DNA of 64,000 nucleotides from Microbacterium azadirachtae. GTDB taxonomy: Bacteria > Actinomycetota > Actinomycetes > Actinomycetales > Microbacteriaceae. Under the pieces are notes generated by a model. That model was not told the origin of the DNA. It saw only the letters and a program-made list of their open reading frames with translations, and ran no database searches. Where the stretch lies: assembly GCF_000956505.1 (NCBI RefSeq), contig NZ_JYIX01000037.1, forward strand, positions 186,001-250,000. Direction: 5' to 3'. Below, in pieces: positions 51,042-58,972 of this stretch. The position numbers were made by a program, and so were the translations under genes. Positions within the stretch are counted from its first letter, which is position 1; every line of letters begins with the position of its first letter.

Positions 51042-51094
51042 AAGGTAAGGCTAACCTGTGTAGGGCCCAGGTTGAAGTTAGGTGAACCTAACTT
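51041..51094. promoter_or_regulatory. Two DtxR/IdeR-like iron boxes in divergent promoter
   Basis: Box 1 (51041-51059) has the core AGGTAAG-G-CTAACCT and touches the start codon of the siderophore reductase. Box 2 is a perfect dyad, AAGTTAGGT (51075-51083) and ACCTAACTT (51086-51094). Both match the DtxR/IdeR consensus (TTAGGTTAGSCTAACCTAA) well and lie between the divergent iron genes. Confidence 0.8.
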
Positions 51095-51145
51095 TTCTGA
51101 TCGGGGTCGCGCACACAGCACATCCCGCAGAACAGGAGCATCTCC

Positions 51146-52138
51146 ATGTCCGTGCCTCGGATCCTCACCGCCACCGCGCTCGGCCTCGCCGCCGTCGTCG
51201 CCCTCGCAGGCTGCGCCTCCGGCCCCGCCGCGGCCCCCACGGAAAGCGCGAAGGCCAGCACCGTGACCGTCGAGGACAACAACGGCGAGCACACGATCTC
51301 CACGCCTCCGGCCTCGGTCGTCGCCACCGACAACCGCACGTTCCAGACGCTCGCGGACTGGGGCATCCCGGTCAAGGCCGCCGCTGTGTCGCTCATGCCG
51401 GAGACGGTCTCCTACGTCAAGGACAAGAGCATCATCGACCTCGGCACCCACATGGAGCCGGACCTCGAGTCGGTCGTCGCCGTGGCGCCGGACCTCATCG
51501 TGAACGGGCAGCGCTTCACCCAGCACCACGACAAGCTCGCCGCGCTCGTCCCCGATGCGACCATCCTCGAACTCGACCCGCGCGACGGACAGCCCTTCGA
51601 CGCCGAGCTGAAGCGCCAGGTCACCGTGCTCGGCGAGGTCTTCGGCAAGGAGAAGGAGGCGAAGAAGCTCGTCGACGACTTCGACAAGGCGGTGGATCGC
51701 GCCAAGAAGGCCTACGACGGATCCGGTGTGATGGCCGTCACCACGTCCGGCGGCAAGATCGGCTACCTCGCGCCGAAGGTCGGCCGCACGCTCGGCCCGG
51801 TGTTCGACATCCTCGGCCTCAAGCCCGCGCTGTCGGTCGAGGGCGCCGACGACAACCACAAGGGCGACGACATCTCGGTCGAGGCGATCGCCGCGTCGAA
51901 CCCGTCCTGGATCCTCGTGATGGACCGCGACGCGGTGTTCGCGAAGGACGACGCCTCCTATGTGCAGGCCGCGGACATCCTCGAGAAGAACCAGGCGCTG
52001 GCCTCCGTCACCGCGATCCAGCAGAAGCACGTCGTCTACATGCCCACCGATACCTACCTCAACGAGGGCATCCAGACGTACACGACGTTCCTGAACTCCT
52101 TCGCCGACGCTCTCGAGAAGAGCGCGAAGAAGAGCTGA
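51146..52138 (+). CDS. Siderophore ABC transporter, substrate-binding lipoprotein
   Basis: 330 residues. Lipoprotein signal with LAGC lipobox (C23), then a class III periplasmic-binding fold with DNRTFQTLADWGIPV, PDLIVNG and the long central helix (VDRAKKAY). It resembles catechol/petrobactin-type binding proteins (YclQ/CeuE-like); the siderophore is not assignable. ATG 51146 follows an AGGAGCA site. It is the first gene of the importer operon. Confidence 0.92.
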   Translation: MSVPRILTATALGLAAVVALAGCASGPAAAPTESAKASTVTVEDNNGEHTISTPPASVVATDNRTFQTLADWGIPVKAAAVSLMPETVSYVKDKSIIDLGTHMEPDLESVVAVAPDLIVNGQRFTQHHDKLAALVPDATILELDPRDGQPFDAELKRQVTVLGEVFGKEKEAKKLVDDFDKAVDRAKKAYDGSGVMAVTTSGGKIGYLAPKVGRTLGPVFDILGLKPALSVEGADDNHKGDDISVEAIAASNPSWILVMDRDAVFAKDDASYVQAADILEKNQALASVTAIQQKHVVYMPTDTYLNEGIQTYTTFLNSFADALEKSAKKS

Positions 52139-52157
52139 CGCCTCGTCGCATCAGGCC

Positions 52158-53165
52158 ATGACCGCTCCGCTCACCCGCCCCGTCCCGGGCAGCGCTTCCG
52201 CTGCTGCCCGGGGCAGGGCGCGACTCTTCGACCCCGCCCTGCTCGTCGGCATCCTCCTCGTCGCCGGGCTCCTCGTGCTGTCGCTCTTCGTCGGCGTCTA
52301 CGACGTGACCGGATCCGCCGACGGCGCGGAGATGTTCGCGATCACGCGCATCCCGCGCACGACCGCGCTCGTGCTCGCCGGGGCGTCGATGGCGATGGCG
52401 GGCCTGGTGATGCAGATGCTGACCCAGAACCGCTTCGTCGAGCCGACCACCACGGGGACGACGGAGTGGGCGGGGCTGGGCCTCCTCGCCGTGTCGGTGC
52501 TGGTGCCGCACCCGAGCATCCCGCTGCGGATGCTCGGGGCGGTGCTCTGCGCCTTCGTCGGCACGCTGGTGTTCTTCGCGTTCCTGCGACGCGTGTCCCT
52601 GCGGTCCTCCCTGATCGTGCCGATCGTGGGGATCATGCTGGGCGCAGTCGTCGGATCCATCTCGACCTACCTCGCCCTCTCGACCAACACGCTGCAGACG
52701 CTCGGCGTGTGGTTCGCCGGGAGCTTCACCGCTGTGCTGCGGGGGCAGTACGAGCTGCTCTGGATCGTCGCGATCGTCGGGGTGATCGTCTTCATCGTGG
52801 CCGATCGCTTCACGATCGCAGGGCTCGGCGAGGAGATCGCGACGAACGCGGGCCTGAACCACGGCAGGGTCGTCCTGCTCGGCACCGTGCTCATCGCCGC
52901 CACCACCGGAGTCGTCACAGTCGTCGTCGGCAACCTGCCGTTCGTCGGACTGATCGTGCCGAACCTCGTGTCGATGATCCGCGGCGACGACCTGCGCAGC
53001 AACCTGCCCTGGGTGTGCCTGCTCGGCGTGGGGCTGGTCACGGTGTGCGACCTCATCGGACGCACCATCATCATGCCGTTCGAGGTGCCCGTGTCTCTCG
53101 TGCTGGGCCTCGTCGGGGCCGCGGTGTTCATCGTGCTGATCCTGAGGCAGCGTTCCCGTGGCTGA
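52158..53165 (+). CDS. Siderophore ABC permease 1 (FecCD family)
   Basis: 335 residues, about 9-10 helices. ITRIPRTTALVLAGASMAMAGLVMQML and the GLIVPNLVSMIRGDD motif are typical of FecCD/BtuC permeases. It follows the binding protein by 19 bp and overlaps the second permease by 8 bp, so the importer uses a heterodimeric channel. Confidence 0.92.
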   Translation: MTAPLTRPVPGSASAAARGRARLFDPALLVGILLVAGLLVLSLFVGVYDVTGSADGAEMFAITRIPRTTALVLAGASMAMAGLVMQMLTQNRFVEPTTTGTTEWAGLGLLAVSVLVPHPSIPLRMLGAVLCAFVGTLVFFAFLRRVSLRSSLIVPIVGIMLGAVVGSISTYLALSTNTLQTLGVWFAGSFTAVLRGQYELLWIVAIVGVIVFIVADRFTIAGLGEEIATNAGLNHGRVVLLGTVLIAATTGVVTVVVGNLPFVGLIVPNLVSMIRGDDLRSNLPWVCLLGVGLVTVCDLIGRTIIMPFEVPVSLVLGLVGAAVFIVLILRQRSRG

Positions 53166-54207
53166 GGTGCTGAGCCTGGCGCAAGCGCCCGCGACGCCGG
53201 CGGCCGAGCGCACGTCCGGTGCGTTCCCGACCGCCCGTGCGCGGCGACGGTACGTCCTCGTGATCGCGGTGCTGACCGTCCTCGCGGCGGCAGCGCTGAT
53301 CGGACTGCTGGTGCACGGCAACCCCGTGCCGTTCGGAACCGACGGGTTCTGGCGGGTCGTGCAGCTGCGCGTGACGAGCGTGCTGGTGATCCTCGTGGTC
53401 GCGATCGCGCAGGCCACCGCGGCCGTCGCCTTCCAGACCGCGGCGAACAACCGGATCGTGACCCCGTCGATCATGGGGTTCGAGTCGCTCTACACGGCGA
53501 TCCAGACCACGGCCGTGTTCCTGCTCGGGGCCGCCGGGGTCACTGCCCTGCAGGGCGTGCCGCAGTTCGCGCTGCAGATCGTGCTGATGACCGGATTCGC
53601 CGTCCTGCTCTACGGCTGGCTGCTGTCCGGTCGGCGCGGCAGCATGCACGTGATGCTGCTGATCGGGATCGTGATCGGCGGCGGGCTCGGCGCCGTGTCC
53701 ACATTCATGCAGCGGCTGCTCACCCCGAGCGAGTTCGATGTGCTCGCCGCCCGGCTGTTCGGAAGCGTCGCGAACGCGGACGCCTCCTATCTGCCGCTCG
53801 CGATCCCGCTGTGCCTGGCCGGATCGGCGCTCCTCGTCCTGCGCTCGCGCCGCCTGAACGTGCTGGCGCTCGGGCCCGACGCGGCGAACGCGCTCGGCGT
53901 CGACCATCGGCGCGAGCAGCTGCGCGTGCTGCTGCTCGTGGCCGTGCTCATGGCGACCTCCACTGCGCTGGTCGGGCCGATGACGTTCCTCGGCTTCCTC
54001 GTCGCGACCCTCGCCTATCAGCTGGCCGACACGCACGACCATCGGCTCGTGCTGCCTGTCGCCGTGCTCACCGCGATCGCGGTGCTGGGCGGGGCGTACT
54101 TCGTGATGAAGCACCTCTTCTCGGCGCAGGGCGCCGTCTCCATCATCATCGAGCTGGTCGGCGGATCCGTCTTCCTGCTCGTCCTGCTCAGGAAGGGACG
54201 CCTATGA
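53158..54207 (+). CDS. Siderophore ABC permease 2 (FecCD family)
   Basis: 349 residues, about 9-10 helices, FecCD type: LRVTSVLVILVVAIAQATAAVAFQTA-like core, ANALGVDHRREQLRVLLLVAVL and GPMTFLGFLVATLAYQL. The usual R-x-PR loop is altered to R-VTSV here. It starts inside the first permease gene and its stop overlaps the ATPase start by 4 bp. Confidence 0.9.
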   Translation: MAEVLSLAQAPATPAAERTSGAFPTARARRRYVLVIAVLTVLAAAALIGLLVHGNPVPFGTDGFWRVVQLRVTSVLVILVVAIAQATAAVAFQTAANNRIVTPSIMGFESLYTAIQTTAVFLLGAAGVTALQGVPQFALQIVLMTGFAVLLYGWLLSGRRGSMHVMLLIGIVIGGGLGAVSTFMQRLLTPSEFDVLAARLFGSVANADASYLPLAIPLCLAGSALLVLRSRRLNVLALGPDAANALGVDHRREQLRVLLLVAVLMATSTALVGPMTFLGFLVATLAYQLADTHDHRLVLPVAVLTAIAVLGGAYFVMKHLFSAQGAVSIIIELVGGSVFLLVLLRKGRL

Positions 54208-55112
54208 GCGCCACCGACAGATCCGCGAGACTCCAACTCCGCGACGAGACTGCGGTTCGCGCCCGCAGTCTCGTCGCCCAGATGAAGTCTCGCGGTCAAG
54301 GGGAGGGGGGGACCGGGGGCGGGAGCGCAGGCGAGGCGGGCATCTCGATCGCGGGGGTGCGCAAGCGGTACGGGGACCGGACGGGGAAGAGCGCCGGCGT
54401 GGCGATCGGACCGGTCGACCTGGAGATCCCCGCCGGGGGCGTGACCGCCCTGATCGGCCCGAACGGCGCCGGCAAGTCGACGCTGCTCACGATGATCGGG
54501 CGGCTGCTCGGGATGGATCAGGGATCCATCCGGATCTCCGGATTCGACGTCGGCGCGACGAAGTCCAAGGATCTGGCCACGGTGGTGTCGATCCTGCGCC
54601 AGGAGAACCACTTCGTGACGCGTCTGACCGTGCGCCAGCTGGTCGGATTCGGCCGGTTCCCGCATTCGCGCGGCCGGCTCACCCGTGCGGACGAGGAGGC
54701 CGTGAGCCGTGCGATCGACTTCCTCGAACTGGGGGAGCTGGAGAAGCGCTACCTCGACGAGCTCTCCGGCGGGCAGCGCCAGCGCGCCTACGTCGCGATG
54801 GTGCTCGCGCAGGACACCGGCACCGTGCTGCTGGACGAGCCGCTCAACAACCTCGACATGAAGCACGCGGTGCGCATGATGCGGCACCTGCAGCGGATCT
54901 CGGACGAGCTCGGCAAGAGCGTGGTCGTGGTGCTGCACGACATCAACTTCGCCGCGCGCTACGCCGACCGGATCTGCGCGATGAAGGACGGCGAGGTCAT
55001 CGCGTTCGGCCCGGTCGCCGACATCATTCGGAGCGACGTGCTGACCGACGTGTTCGAGACCCCCGTCACCGTGATCGACGGCCCGGACGGTCCGCTCGCC
55101 GTCTGGCACTAG
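54204..55112 (+). CDS. Siderophore ABC ATPase with palindrome-encoded N-terminal extension
   Basis: 302 residues. NBD with Walker A GPNGAGKST at about residue 89, signature LSGGQRQRA, Walker B TVLLDEPLNNLD and switch VVLHDI. FepC-type ATPases normally begin a few residues before their first strand (here SIAGVRKRYGD at about 47); the preceding 45 residues are extra and are encoded largely by a nested palindrome (54223-54295). Either the element inserted in frame or translation really starts further down, but no good start with ribosome site is seen before GTG/ATG codons in the NBD; ATG 54204 is coupled to the upstream stop. Confidence 0.9.
   Translation: MSATDRSARLQLRDETAVRARSLVAQMKSRGQGEGGTGGGSAGEAGISIAGVRKRYGDRTGKSAGVAIGPVDLEIPAGGVTALIGPNGAGKSTLLTMIGRLLGMDQGSIRISGFDVGATKSKDLATVVSILRQENHFVTRLTVRQLVGFGRFPHSRGRLTRADEEAVSRAIDFLELGELEKRYLDELSGGQRQRAYVAMVLAQDTGTVLLDEPLNNLDMKHAVRMMRHLQRISDELGKSVVVVLHDINFAARYADRICAMKDGEVIAFGPVADIIRSDVLTDVFETPVTVIDGPDGPLAVWH
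54223..54295. repeat. Nested palindromic element inside ATPase coding sequence
   Basis: Outer arms CCGCGAGACT (54223-54232) and AGTCTCGCGG (54286-54295) enclose perfect 15-bp inner arms GCGACGAGACTGCGG (54241-54255) and CCGCAGTCTCGTCGC (54263-54277) with a 7-nt loop. All arms match perfectly. It resembles a REP/palindromic element that has entered a gene without breaking the frame. Confidence 0.85.
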
Positions 55113-55145
55113 GCGCTCGCCGGTCGCGGTCCGGTAGCGGGACGC

Positions 55146-56093
55146 TCACCGTTTCCGGTGGTCCTCCGGGGCCAGGCGCGGCCCGCGTCGCGGCTCCTGA
55201 GCGCCGCTCATCCGGATCAAGCGCACGACCCGTTGGCGATGCCCCGCCCAGGGCTCGAGCAGCGCGAGCATGCCCGCGTCGTCCGTGCGATGCCCGGTCA
55301 GCGCGAACCCGACCTCGTGCGGGAGATGGTAGTCGCCGACGCTCACCGCATCGGGGTCGCCGAGGGCGCGGATCCGGGTCTCCGCGGACGTCCACAGCCC
55401 GATCCCGGGCAGGCTCGTGAGCACCCTGTCCCGCGCGGGGCCGTCCGTGGCGGCGTGCACGGCGCGCTCGATGCTGGCGGCGCGCTCGGCGGCGCGCACG
55501 ATCGTCCGGGACTGCGGCGGCTCGACACCCGCGCGATGCCAGGCCCAGGACGGGATCCGGCGCCAGCCCTCGGCATCGGGGGCGACGGCCATCGGACGAG
55601 GGACCGGGCCCGGCGCGGGATCGCCGAAGCGGGTGACAAGGGAGCGCCAGGCACCGTACGCCTGCAGGCCGGTGACCTTCTGCTCGAGGACGACGCCGGC
55701 GAGCGCGTCGAAGACCGCGCCCGTGCGCGTCAGACGGACGCCGGGATGCCGCTGCGCGGTCGTCGCGAGCAGCGGGTGGGAGGACGGGTCGAACCCGTCG
55801 GGGTCGTCGTGCGCGCCGCACAGCGCGGGGACGAGGTCGAGGGCCGCGTCGGCGCCGGGCCCCCAGGCGCTCGCCCGCACCTCGCCGGATCCGGCGCGCA
55901 GCGCGAGCGTCGCGATGCCGGCCTCGGTGCGCAGCGCGAGCCAGAGCACGGTTCCGTCGCGCACGAACGCGGGGTCGCGCGGCCCTCGGCCCAGGACGCC
56001 GAGCGTGGCCTGCAGATCGAGCGGCCCGCGCGGGCGGTACGCGGTCTCGCGCACCGGCCAGGTGCGCGGAGCGGGATCCGCGGCGAGGGTCAT
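55146..56093 (-). CDS. DNA-3-methyladenine glycosylase, AlkA/HhH-GPD family
   Basis: 315 residues. The helix-hairpin-helix is LTSLPGIGLWTSAETRIRAL and the catalytic aspartate is in VSVGDYHLP (about residue 258). VVLEQKVTGLQAYGAWRSL fits the preceding glycosylase helix. The enzyme excises alkylated bases in base excision repair. The N-terminal 110 residues form the TBP-like half of AlkA. It converges with the siderophore operon. Confidence 0.88.
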   Translation of the reverse strand: MTLAADPAPRTWPVRETAYRPRGPLDLQATLGVLGRGPRDPAFVRDGTVLWLALRTEAGIATLALRAGSGEVRASAWGPGADAALDLVPALCGAHDDPDGFDPSSHPLLATTAQRHPGVRLTRTGAVFDALAGVVLEQKVTGLQAYGAWRSLVTRFGDPAPGPVPRPMAVAPDAEGWRRIPSWAWHRAGVEPPQSRTIVRAAERAASIERAVHAATDGPARDRVLTSLPGIGLWTSAETRIRALGDPDAVSVGDYHLPHEVGFALTGHRTDDAGMLALLEPWAGHRQRVVRLIRMSGAQEPRRGPRLAPEDHRKR

Positions 56094-56300
56094 GGGAACA
56101 CCCTAGATCCGTGCGCCGACAGGCGGACCTCAGGATCGGGATCCGCTTCTCTGCGGGATCCGTTCGTCGTCGTCGGGTGTACGGGAAGTCGTCGAGTGCG
56201 CCGGATCTTCGCGTGGACAAGCCGTGCTTTCGACAGGATCCGGTGCAACCGGCAGGATCCGGTGCCTGAGCCTGCCGTGTGGAAGCGAGCCCGCAGAGCC

Positions 56301-57023
56301 TCAGAACCGGTCGGGGGAGGGGGTGCCCACGCCGTACCGGATCGCGACGTCGGCGTGGCGGTCGAAGCGGTAGCCGACACCGCGGACGGTGCGGACGATG
56401 TCCTCGTAGCGGCCGAGCTTCGCGCGCAGGCGGCGCACGTGCACGTCGATCGTGCGCTCGCCCGGGGCCTCCTCGTCGGAGGTCTGCCACAGCGCGCCGA
56501 CGAGCTCGCTGCGCTCGATCGTGGAGCCCTCGCGCAGGACGAGGTACTGCAGCAGCTCGAACTCCTTGTAGGTGAACGCGGCGGAGTCGCCGTCGATCAG
56601 TACGCGCTTGCGGGAGATGTCGACGACGACTCCGCCGCCGTCCTCGGGCTCGCGCTCCTCGGCCTCCGCCTTGGAACGGGCGATCGCGCCGGGCTCGTGC
56701 AGCGCGAGGCGCACGACATCGAGGTCGCGGCCGCCGGTGCCCTGCGGCGCGAGCGCGACGGTGGCGTGGGTCTCCGCATCGGGCGCGAGCTCGGCGAGCG
56801 TGCGGCGGAGGGCATCGACGAGCAGGGGCAGGCTCACGCCGTTCGTGGCGGCCTTCAGCTCGTCGAGGCCGACGTAGAGGGCGAAGCCGCGGGGCGAGCG
56901 GGCCGGCGGGGCGTCGGCGGCGGGCGCCGGAGCGTCGATCTGGGTGCGCGGCACCGCGTGCAGACGGGGCGCAGCGACGGGGGAGACGGTGACGGGACGC
57001 TCGAGGAGGGCGGTGTTCGACAT
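56301..57023 (-). CDS. OmpR/PhoB-type winged-helix protein without receiver domain
   Basis: 240 residues. The C-terminal third (about 135-230) is a PhoB-type winged helix: FTYKEFELLQYLVLREG, ELVGALWQ, RTIDVHVRRLRAKLG and IVRTVRGVGYRF. The N-terminal part is not a response-regulator receiver; it has a low-complexity start (to about 45) and an unrecognised helical region with no phospho-acceptor aspartate pattern. It may therefore respond to something other than a kinase. ATG 57023 is preceded by a 150-bp leader with hairpins and by a leaderless cysteine-rich ORF. Confidence 0.75.
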   Translation of the reverse strand: MSNTALLERPVTVSPVAAPRLHAVPRTQIDAPAPAADAPPARSPRGFALYVGLDELKAATNGVSLPLLVDALRRTLAELAPDAETHATVALAPQGTGGRDLDVVRLALHEPGAIARSKAEAEEREPEDGGGVVVDISRKRVLIDGDSAAFTYKEFELLQYLVLREGSTIERSELVGALWQTSDEEAPGERTIDVHVRRLRAKLGRYEDIVRTVRGVGYRFDRHADVAIRYGVGTPSPDRF

Positions 57024-57081
57024 GATGATGGGTCCTTGGAAGGAAGGAGTCGGTCGACGACTCGGAGAGTGTTGCGAAGTG

Positions 57082-57120
57082 ACCGGCGAGCCGGAAGACG
57101 AGCACGCGGATGGGTGCTCG
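57082..57120. promoter_or_regulatory. Two hairpins in the leader of the winged-helix gene
   Basis: CGAGCAC (57099-57105) pairs with GTGCTCG (57114-57120), and CCGGC-GA-GCCGG lies at 57083-57094. Both fall between the small cysteine-rich ORF and the winged-helix gene start, where attenuator structures would be expected. No T-tract is seen. Confidence 0.4.
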
Positions 57121-57173
57121 GAGACTCAGCCCGCGAAGATCACGACGAGCGAGTCAGACAGAGTTCTGTGGCT

Positions 57174-57275
57174 TCAGCGACACATTCGGCAACACATGCC
57201 AACGCAACCGGGCATCATCATCCCGGTCGTCCCGTTCGCCTCCTGGGCGGACAAGGGGCGTGCGTTGGTGGTCAT
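57174..57275 (-). CDS. Leaderless 33-codon cysteine-rich small ORF (putative regulatory leader peptide)
   Basis: ATG 57275 to TGA 57174-57176. It has no ribosome site; instead TTGACA (57312-57307) and a TAATAAT -10 (57289-57283) place the transcription start at the ATG, so it would be read as a leaderless mRNA. The peptide ends GCVGMCCRMCR, four cysteines in 11 residues. Leaderless small ORFs ending in cysteine clusters act in mycobacteria as cysteine-responsive attenuators of downstream genes. Here the next gene on the strand is the winged-helix protein. The coding and regulatory role is inference. Confidence 0.55.
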   Translation of the reverse strand: MTTNARPLSAQEANGTTGMMMPGCVGMCCRMCR

Positions 57276-57282
57276 GGGGCCG

Positions 57283-57312
57283 ATTATTACCGACGGTGAC
57301 CTCCTATGTCAA
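57283..57312 (-). promoter_or_regulatory. Strong sigma-70-type promoter for the small ORF/winged-helix transcript
   Basis: Consensus -35 TTGACA and near-consensus -10 (TAATAAT) with 17-18 bp spacing, the best sigma-70 promoter in the window by eye. It drives the leaderless small ORF and, beyond it, the winged-helix gene. Confidence 0.7.
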
Positions 57313-57351
57313 AACGGACCCGGTCGAACAATGCGGGCGTAGCGTGAAACG

Positions 57352-57660
57352 GTGGGGATCTCTTCAAGCTCTGACCGGTTCGTGCTCACTCGCGAGGCCG
57401 ACGCCTCGCGCTACACGCTGACGCGCGACGGCGTCCTGCTGAGCGTGCTCGACTATCACGACGACGGGCGCACCATGGCGCTGACGAGAGCCTTCACGGT
57501 CCCGTCATTCCGCGGATCCGGCTATGCCGCGATCGTCGTGGCCGGTGCCGTCGACGACATCGCCGCACGCGGGGACAGGCGCATCGACGCCGTCTGCTGG
57601 TACGTCGCGGACTGGTTCGACGCGCACCCCGAGCGGGCCGATCTGCTCCGCGTGCGCTGA
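57352..57660 (+). CDS. GNAT-like acetyltransferase (YjdJ/GtP-type), short
   Basis: 102 residues. FTVPSFRGSGYAAIVVAGAVDDIAARG matches the acetyl-CoA-binding RxxGxGxxL-type motif of short GNAT proteins (YjdJ/COG2388), and RIDAVCWYVADWFDAHPE is the usual closing strand and helix. GTG 57352 has a TAGCGT hexamer 6 bp upstream, suggesting another leaderless transcript. Acceptor unknown. Confidence 0.75.
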   Translation: MGISSSSDRFVLTREADASRYTLTRDGVLLSVLDYHDDGRTMALTRAFTVPSFRGSGYAAIVVAGAVDDIAARGDRRIDAVCWYVADWFDAHPERADLLRVR

Positions 57661-57790
57661 GCCCTATCGTTCCGCGCAGCGTGTGTGACGTTGTGTTACG
57701 CGCCCGCGGGAACGGAGGAGGTTTCATCCTCCGGCCGCATCTCCGGCACGCCTCGGAGGAATGTCCGACCCCGTCCGTAGCGTGGTGGGC

Positions 57791-58972
57791 ATGAAGATCC
57801 TGCACACCTCGGACTGGCACATCGGCCGGACCTTCCATGGGCACTCCACCCTGGAAGCTCTCGCCGAGGTGCTCGCCGCGCTGGTCGTGCAGGTGCGGGA
57901 GAACGACGTCGACGTCGTCGTCGTCGCGGGCGACGTGTTCGACTCGGCGACCCCGGCGGCGCCCGCCTACACGCTCCTCACCGACACGCTCGTCGCCCTG
58001 CACGCCACGGGTGCCAGGGTGATCGTGACCAGCGGCAACCACGACTCCGCGGCTCGGCTGGGCTTCCAGGCGCGGCTGCTGCGCGACGGGATCCACGTCG
58101 TGACGGATCCGCGCACGATCGGAGAGCCGATCACGATCGACGACGCCGACGGACCGGTCCGGTTCTTCGGGATCCCCTACCTCGAACCGGCGATCGTGCG
58201 GCAGTACTGGGCTGGTGACAGCGCCGCCGACGCCGCCGACGGACGCCCGCTGCGCACGCAGGCGCAGACCCTCGCACACGCGATGGGGCTCGTGCGCGCA
58301 GGGATGGCGGAGCACCCCGGCCGCTCGGTCGTGATCGCGCACTGCTTCGCAGCCGGCGTCGACCCGACGGTCGGCCTCGAGCGCGAGATCCGCCAGGGCG
58401 GCATCGACATGGTGCCGGTGTCGGTGTTCGACAGCGCGGACTACGTCGCGCTCGGGCACATCCACGGGCGCCAGGCGCTCACGGAGTGGGTGCGGTACGC
58501 CGGTGCGCCGCTGCACTACAGCTTCGGCGAGCAGCACAAGCCCCGGGGGTCGTGGCTCGTCGACCTGGCCGCGGACGGCACGGTCGATGCGCAGTGGCTG
58601 GAGCTTCCCGTGCCGCGCCGGCTCGTGACGCTGACCGGATCCTTCGACGAGATCCTCTCGGCCGAGAACGTGGCTGCGCACGTCGACGACTGGGTGTGCG
58701 CGGTCTACACCGACGACCTCCCGCAGACCGAACCCATGCGCCGTCTGCGCGAGAAGTACCCGTTCTGTGCGCTCGTGCAGCACGAACCCCTGCGGATGGA
58801 GTCCGTCGAGGAGCGCTCGTACAGCGAGCGCCTGCGCACGGCCGCGACCGATGAGGAGCGCATCGACGCCTTCCTCGCGCACGTGCGGAACGGGGCCGGG
58901 GCGACGCCGCGCGAACAGGAACTGATCCGCGAGGTGCTCGACGACCGCACTCTGGCGGAGGCGCTGGTCTAG
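57791..58972 (+). CDS. sbcD: Exonuclease subunit SbcD
   Basis: 393 residues, Mre11-like calcineurin phosphoesterase. Metal motifs in order: HTSDWHIG, VVAGDVFD, TSGNHDS, IAHCF and LGHIHG. It forms the Mn2+-dependent nuclease of the SbcCD complex that cuts DNA hairpins and blocked ends. Start ATG 57791 (MKILHTSDWHIG) is the family start. It overlaps sbcC by one base (TAGTG). Confidence 0.96.
   Translation: MKILHTSDWHIGRTFHGHSTLEALAEVLAALVVQVRENDVDVVVVAGDVFDSATPAAPAYTLLTDTLVALHATGARVIVTSGNHDSAARLGFQARLLRDGIHVVTDPRTIGEPITIDDADGPVRFFGIPYLEPAIVRQYWAGDSAADAADGRPLRTQAQTLAHAMGLVRAGMAEHPGRSVVIAHCFAAGVDPTVGLEREIRQGGIDMVPVSVFDSADYVALGHIHGRQALTEWVRYAGAPLHYSFGEQHKPRGSWLVDLAADGTVDAQWLELPVPRRLVTLTGSFDEILSAENVAAHVDDWVCAVYTDDLPQTEPMRRLREKYPFCALVQHEPLRMESVEERSYSERLRTAATDEERIDAFLAHVRNGAGATPREQELIREVLDDRTLAEALV

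Noticed and set aside
54204..54340. Reading the ATPase palindrome as a terminator within the siderophore operon
   Set aside because: It lies inside an uninterrupted coding frame that starts in the upstream stop codon, and no T-tract follows.
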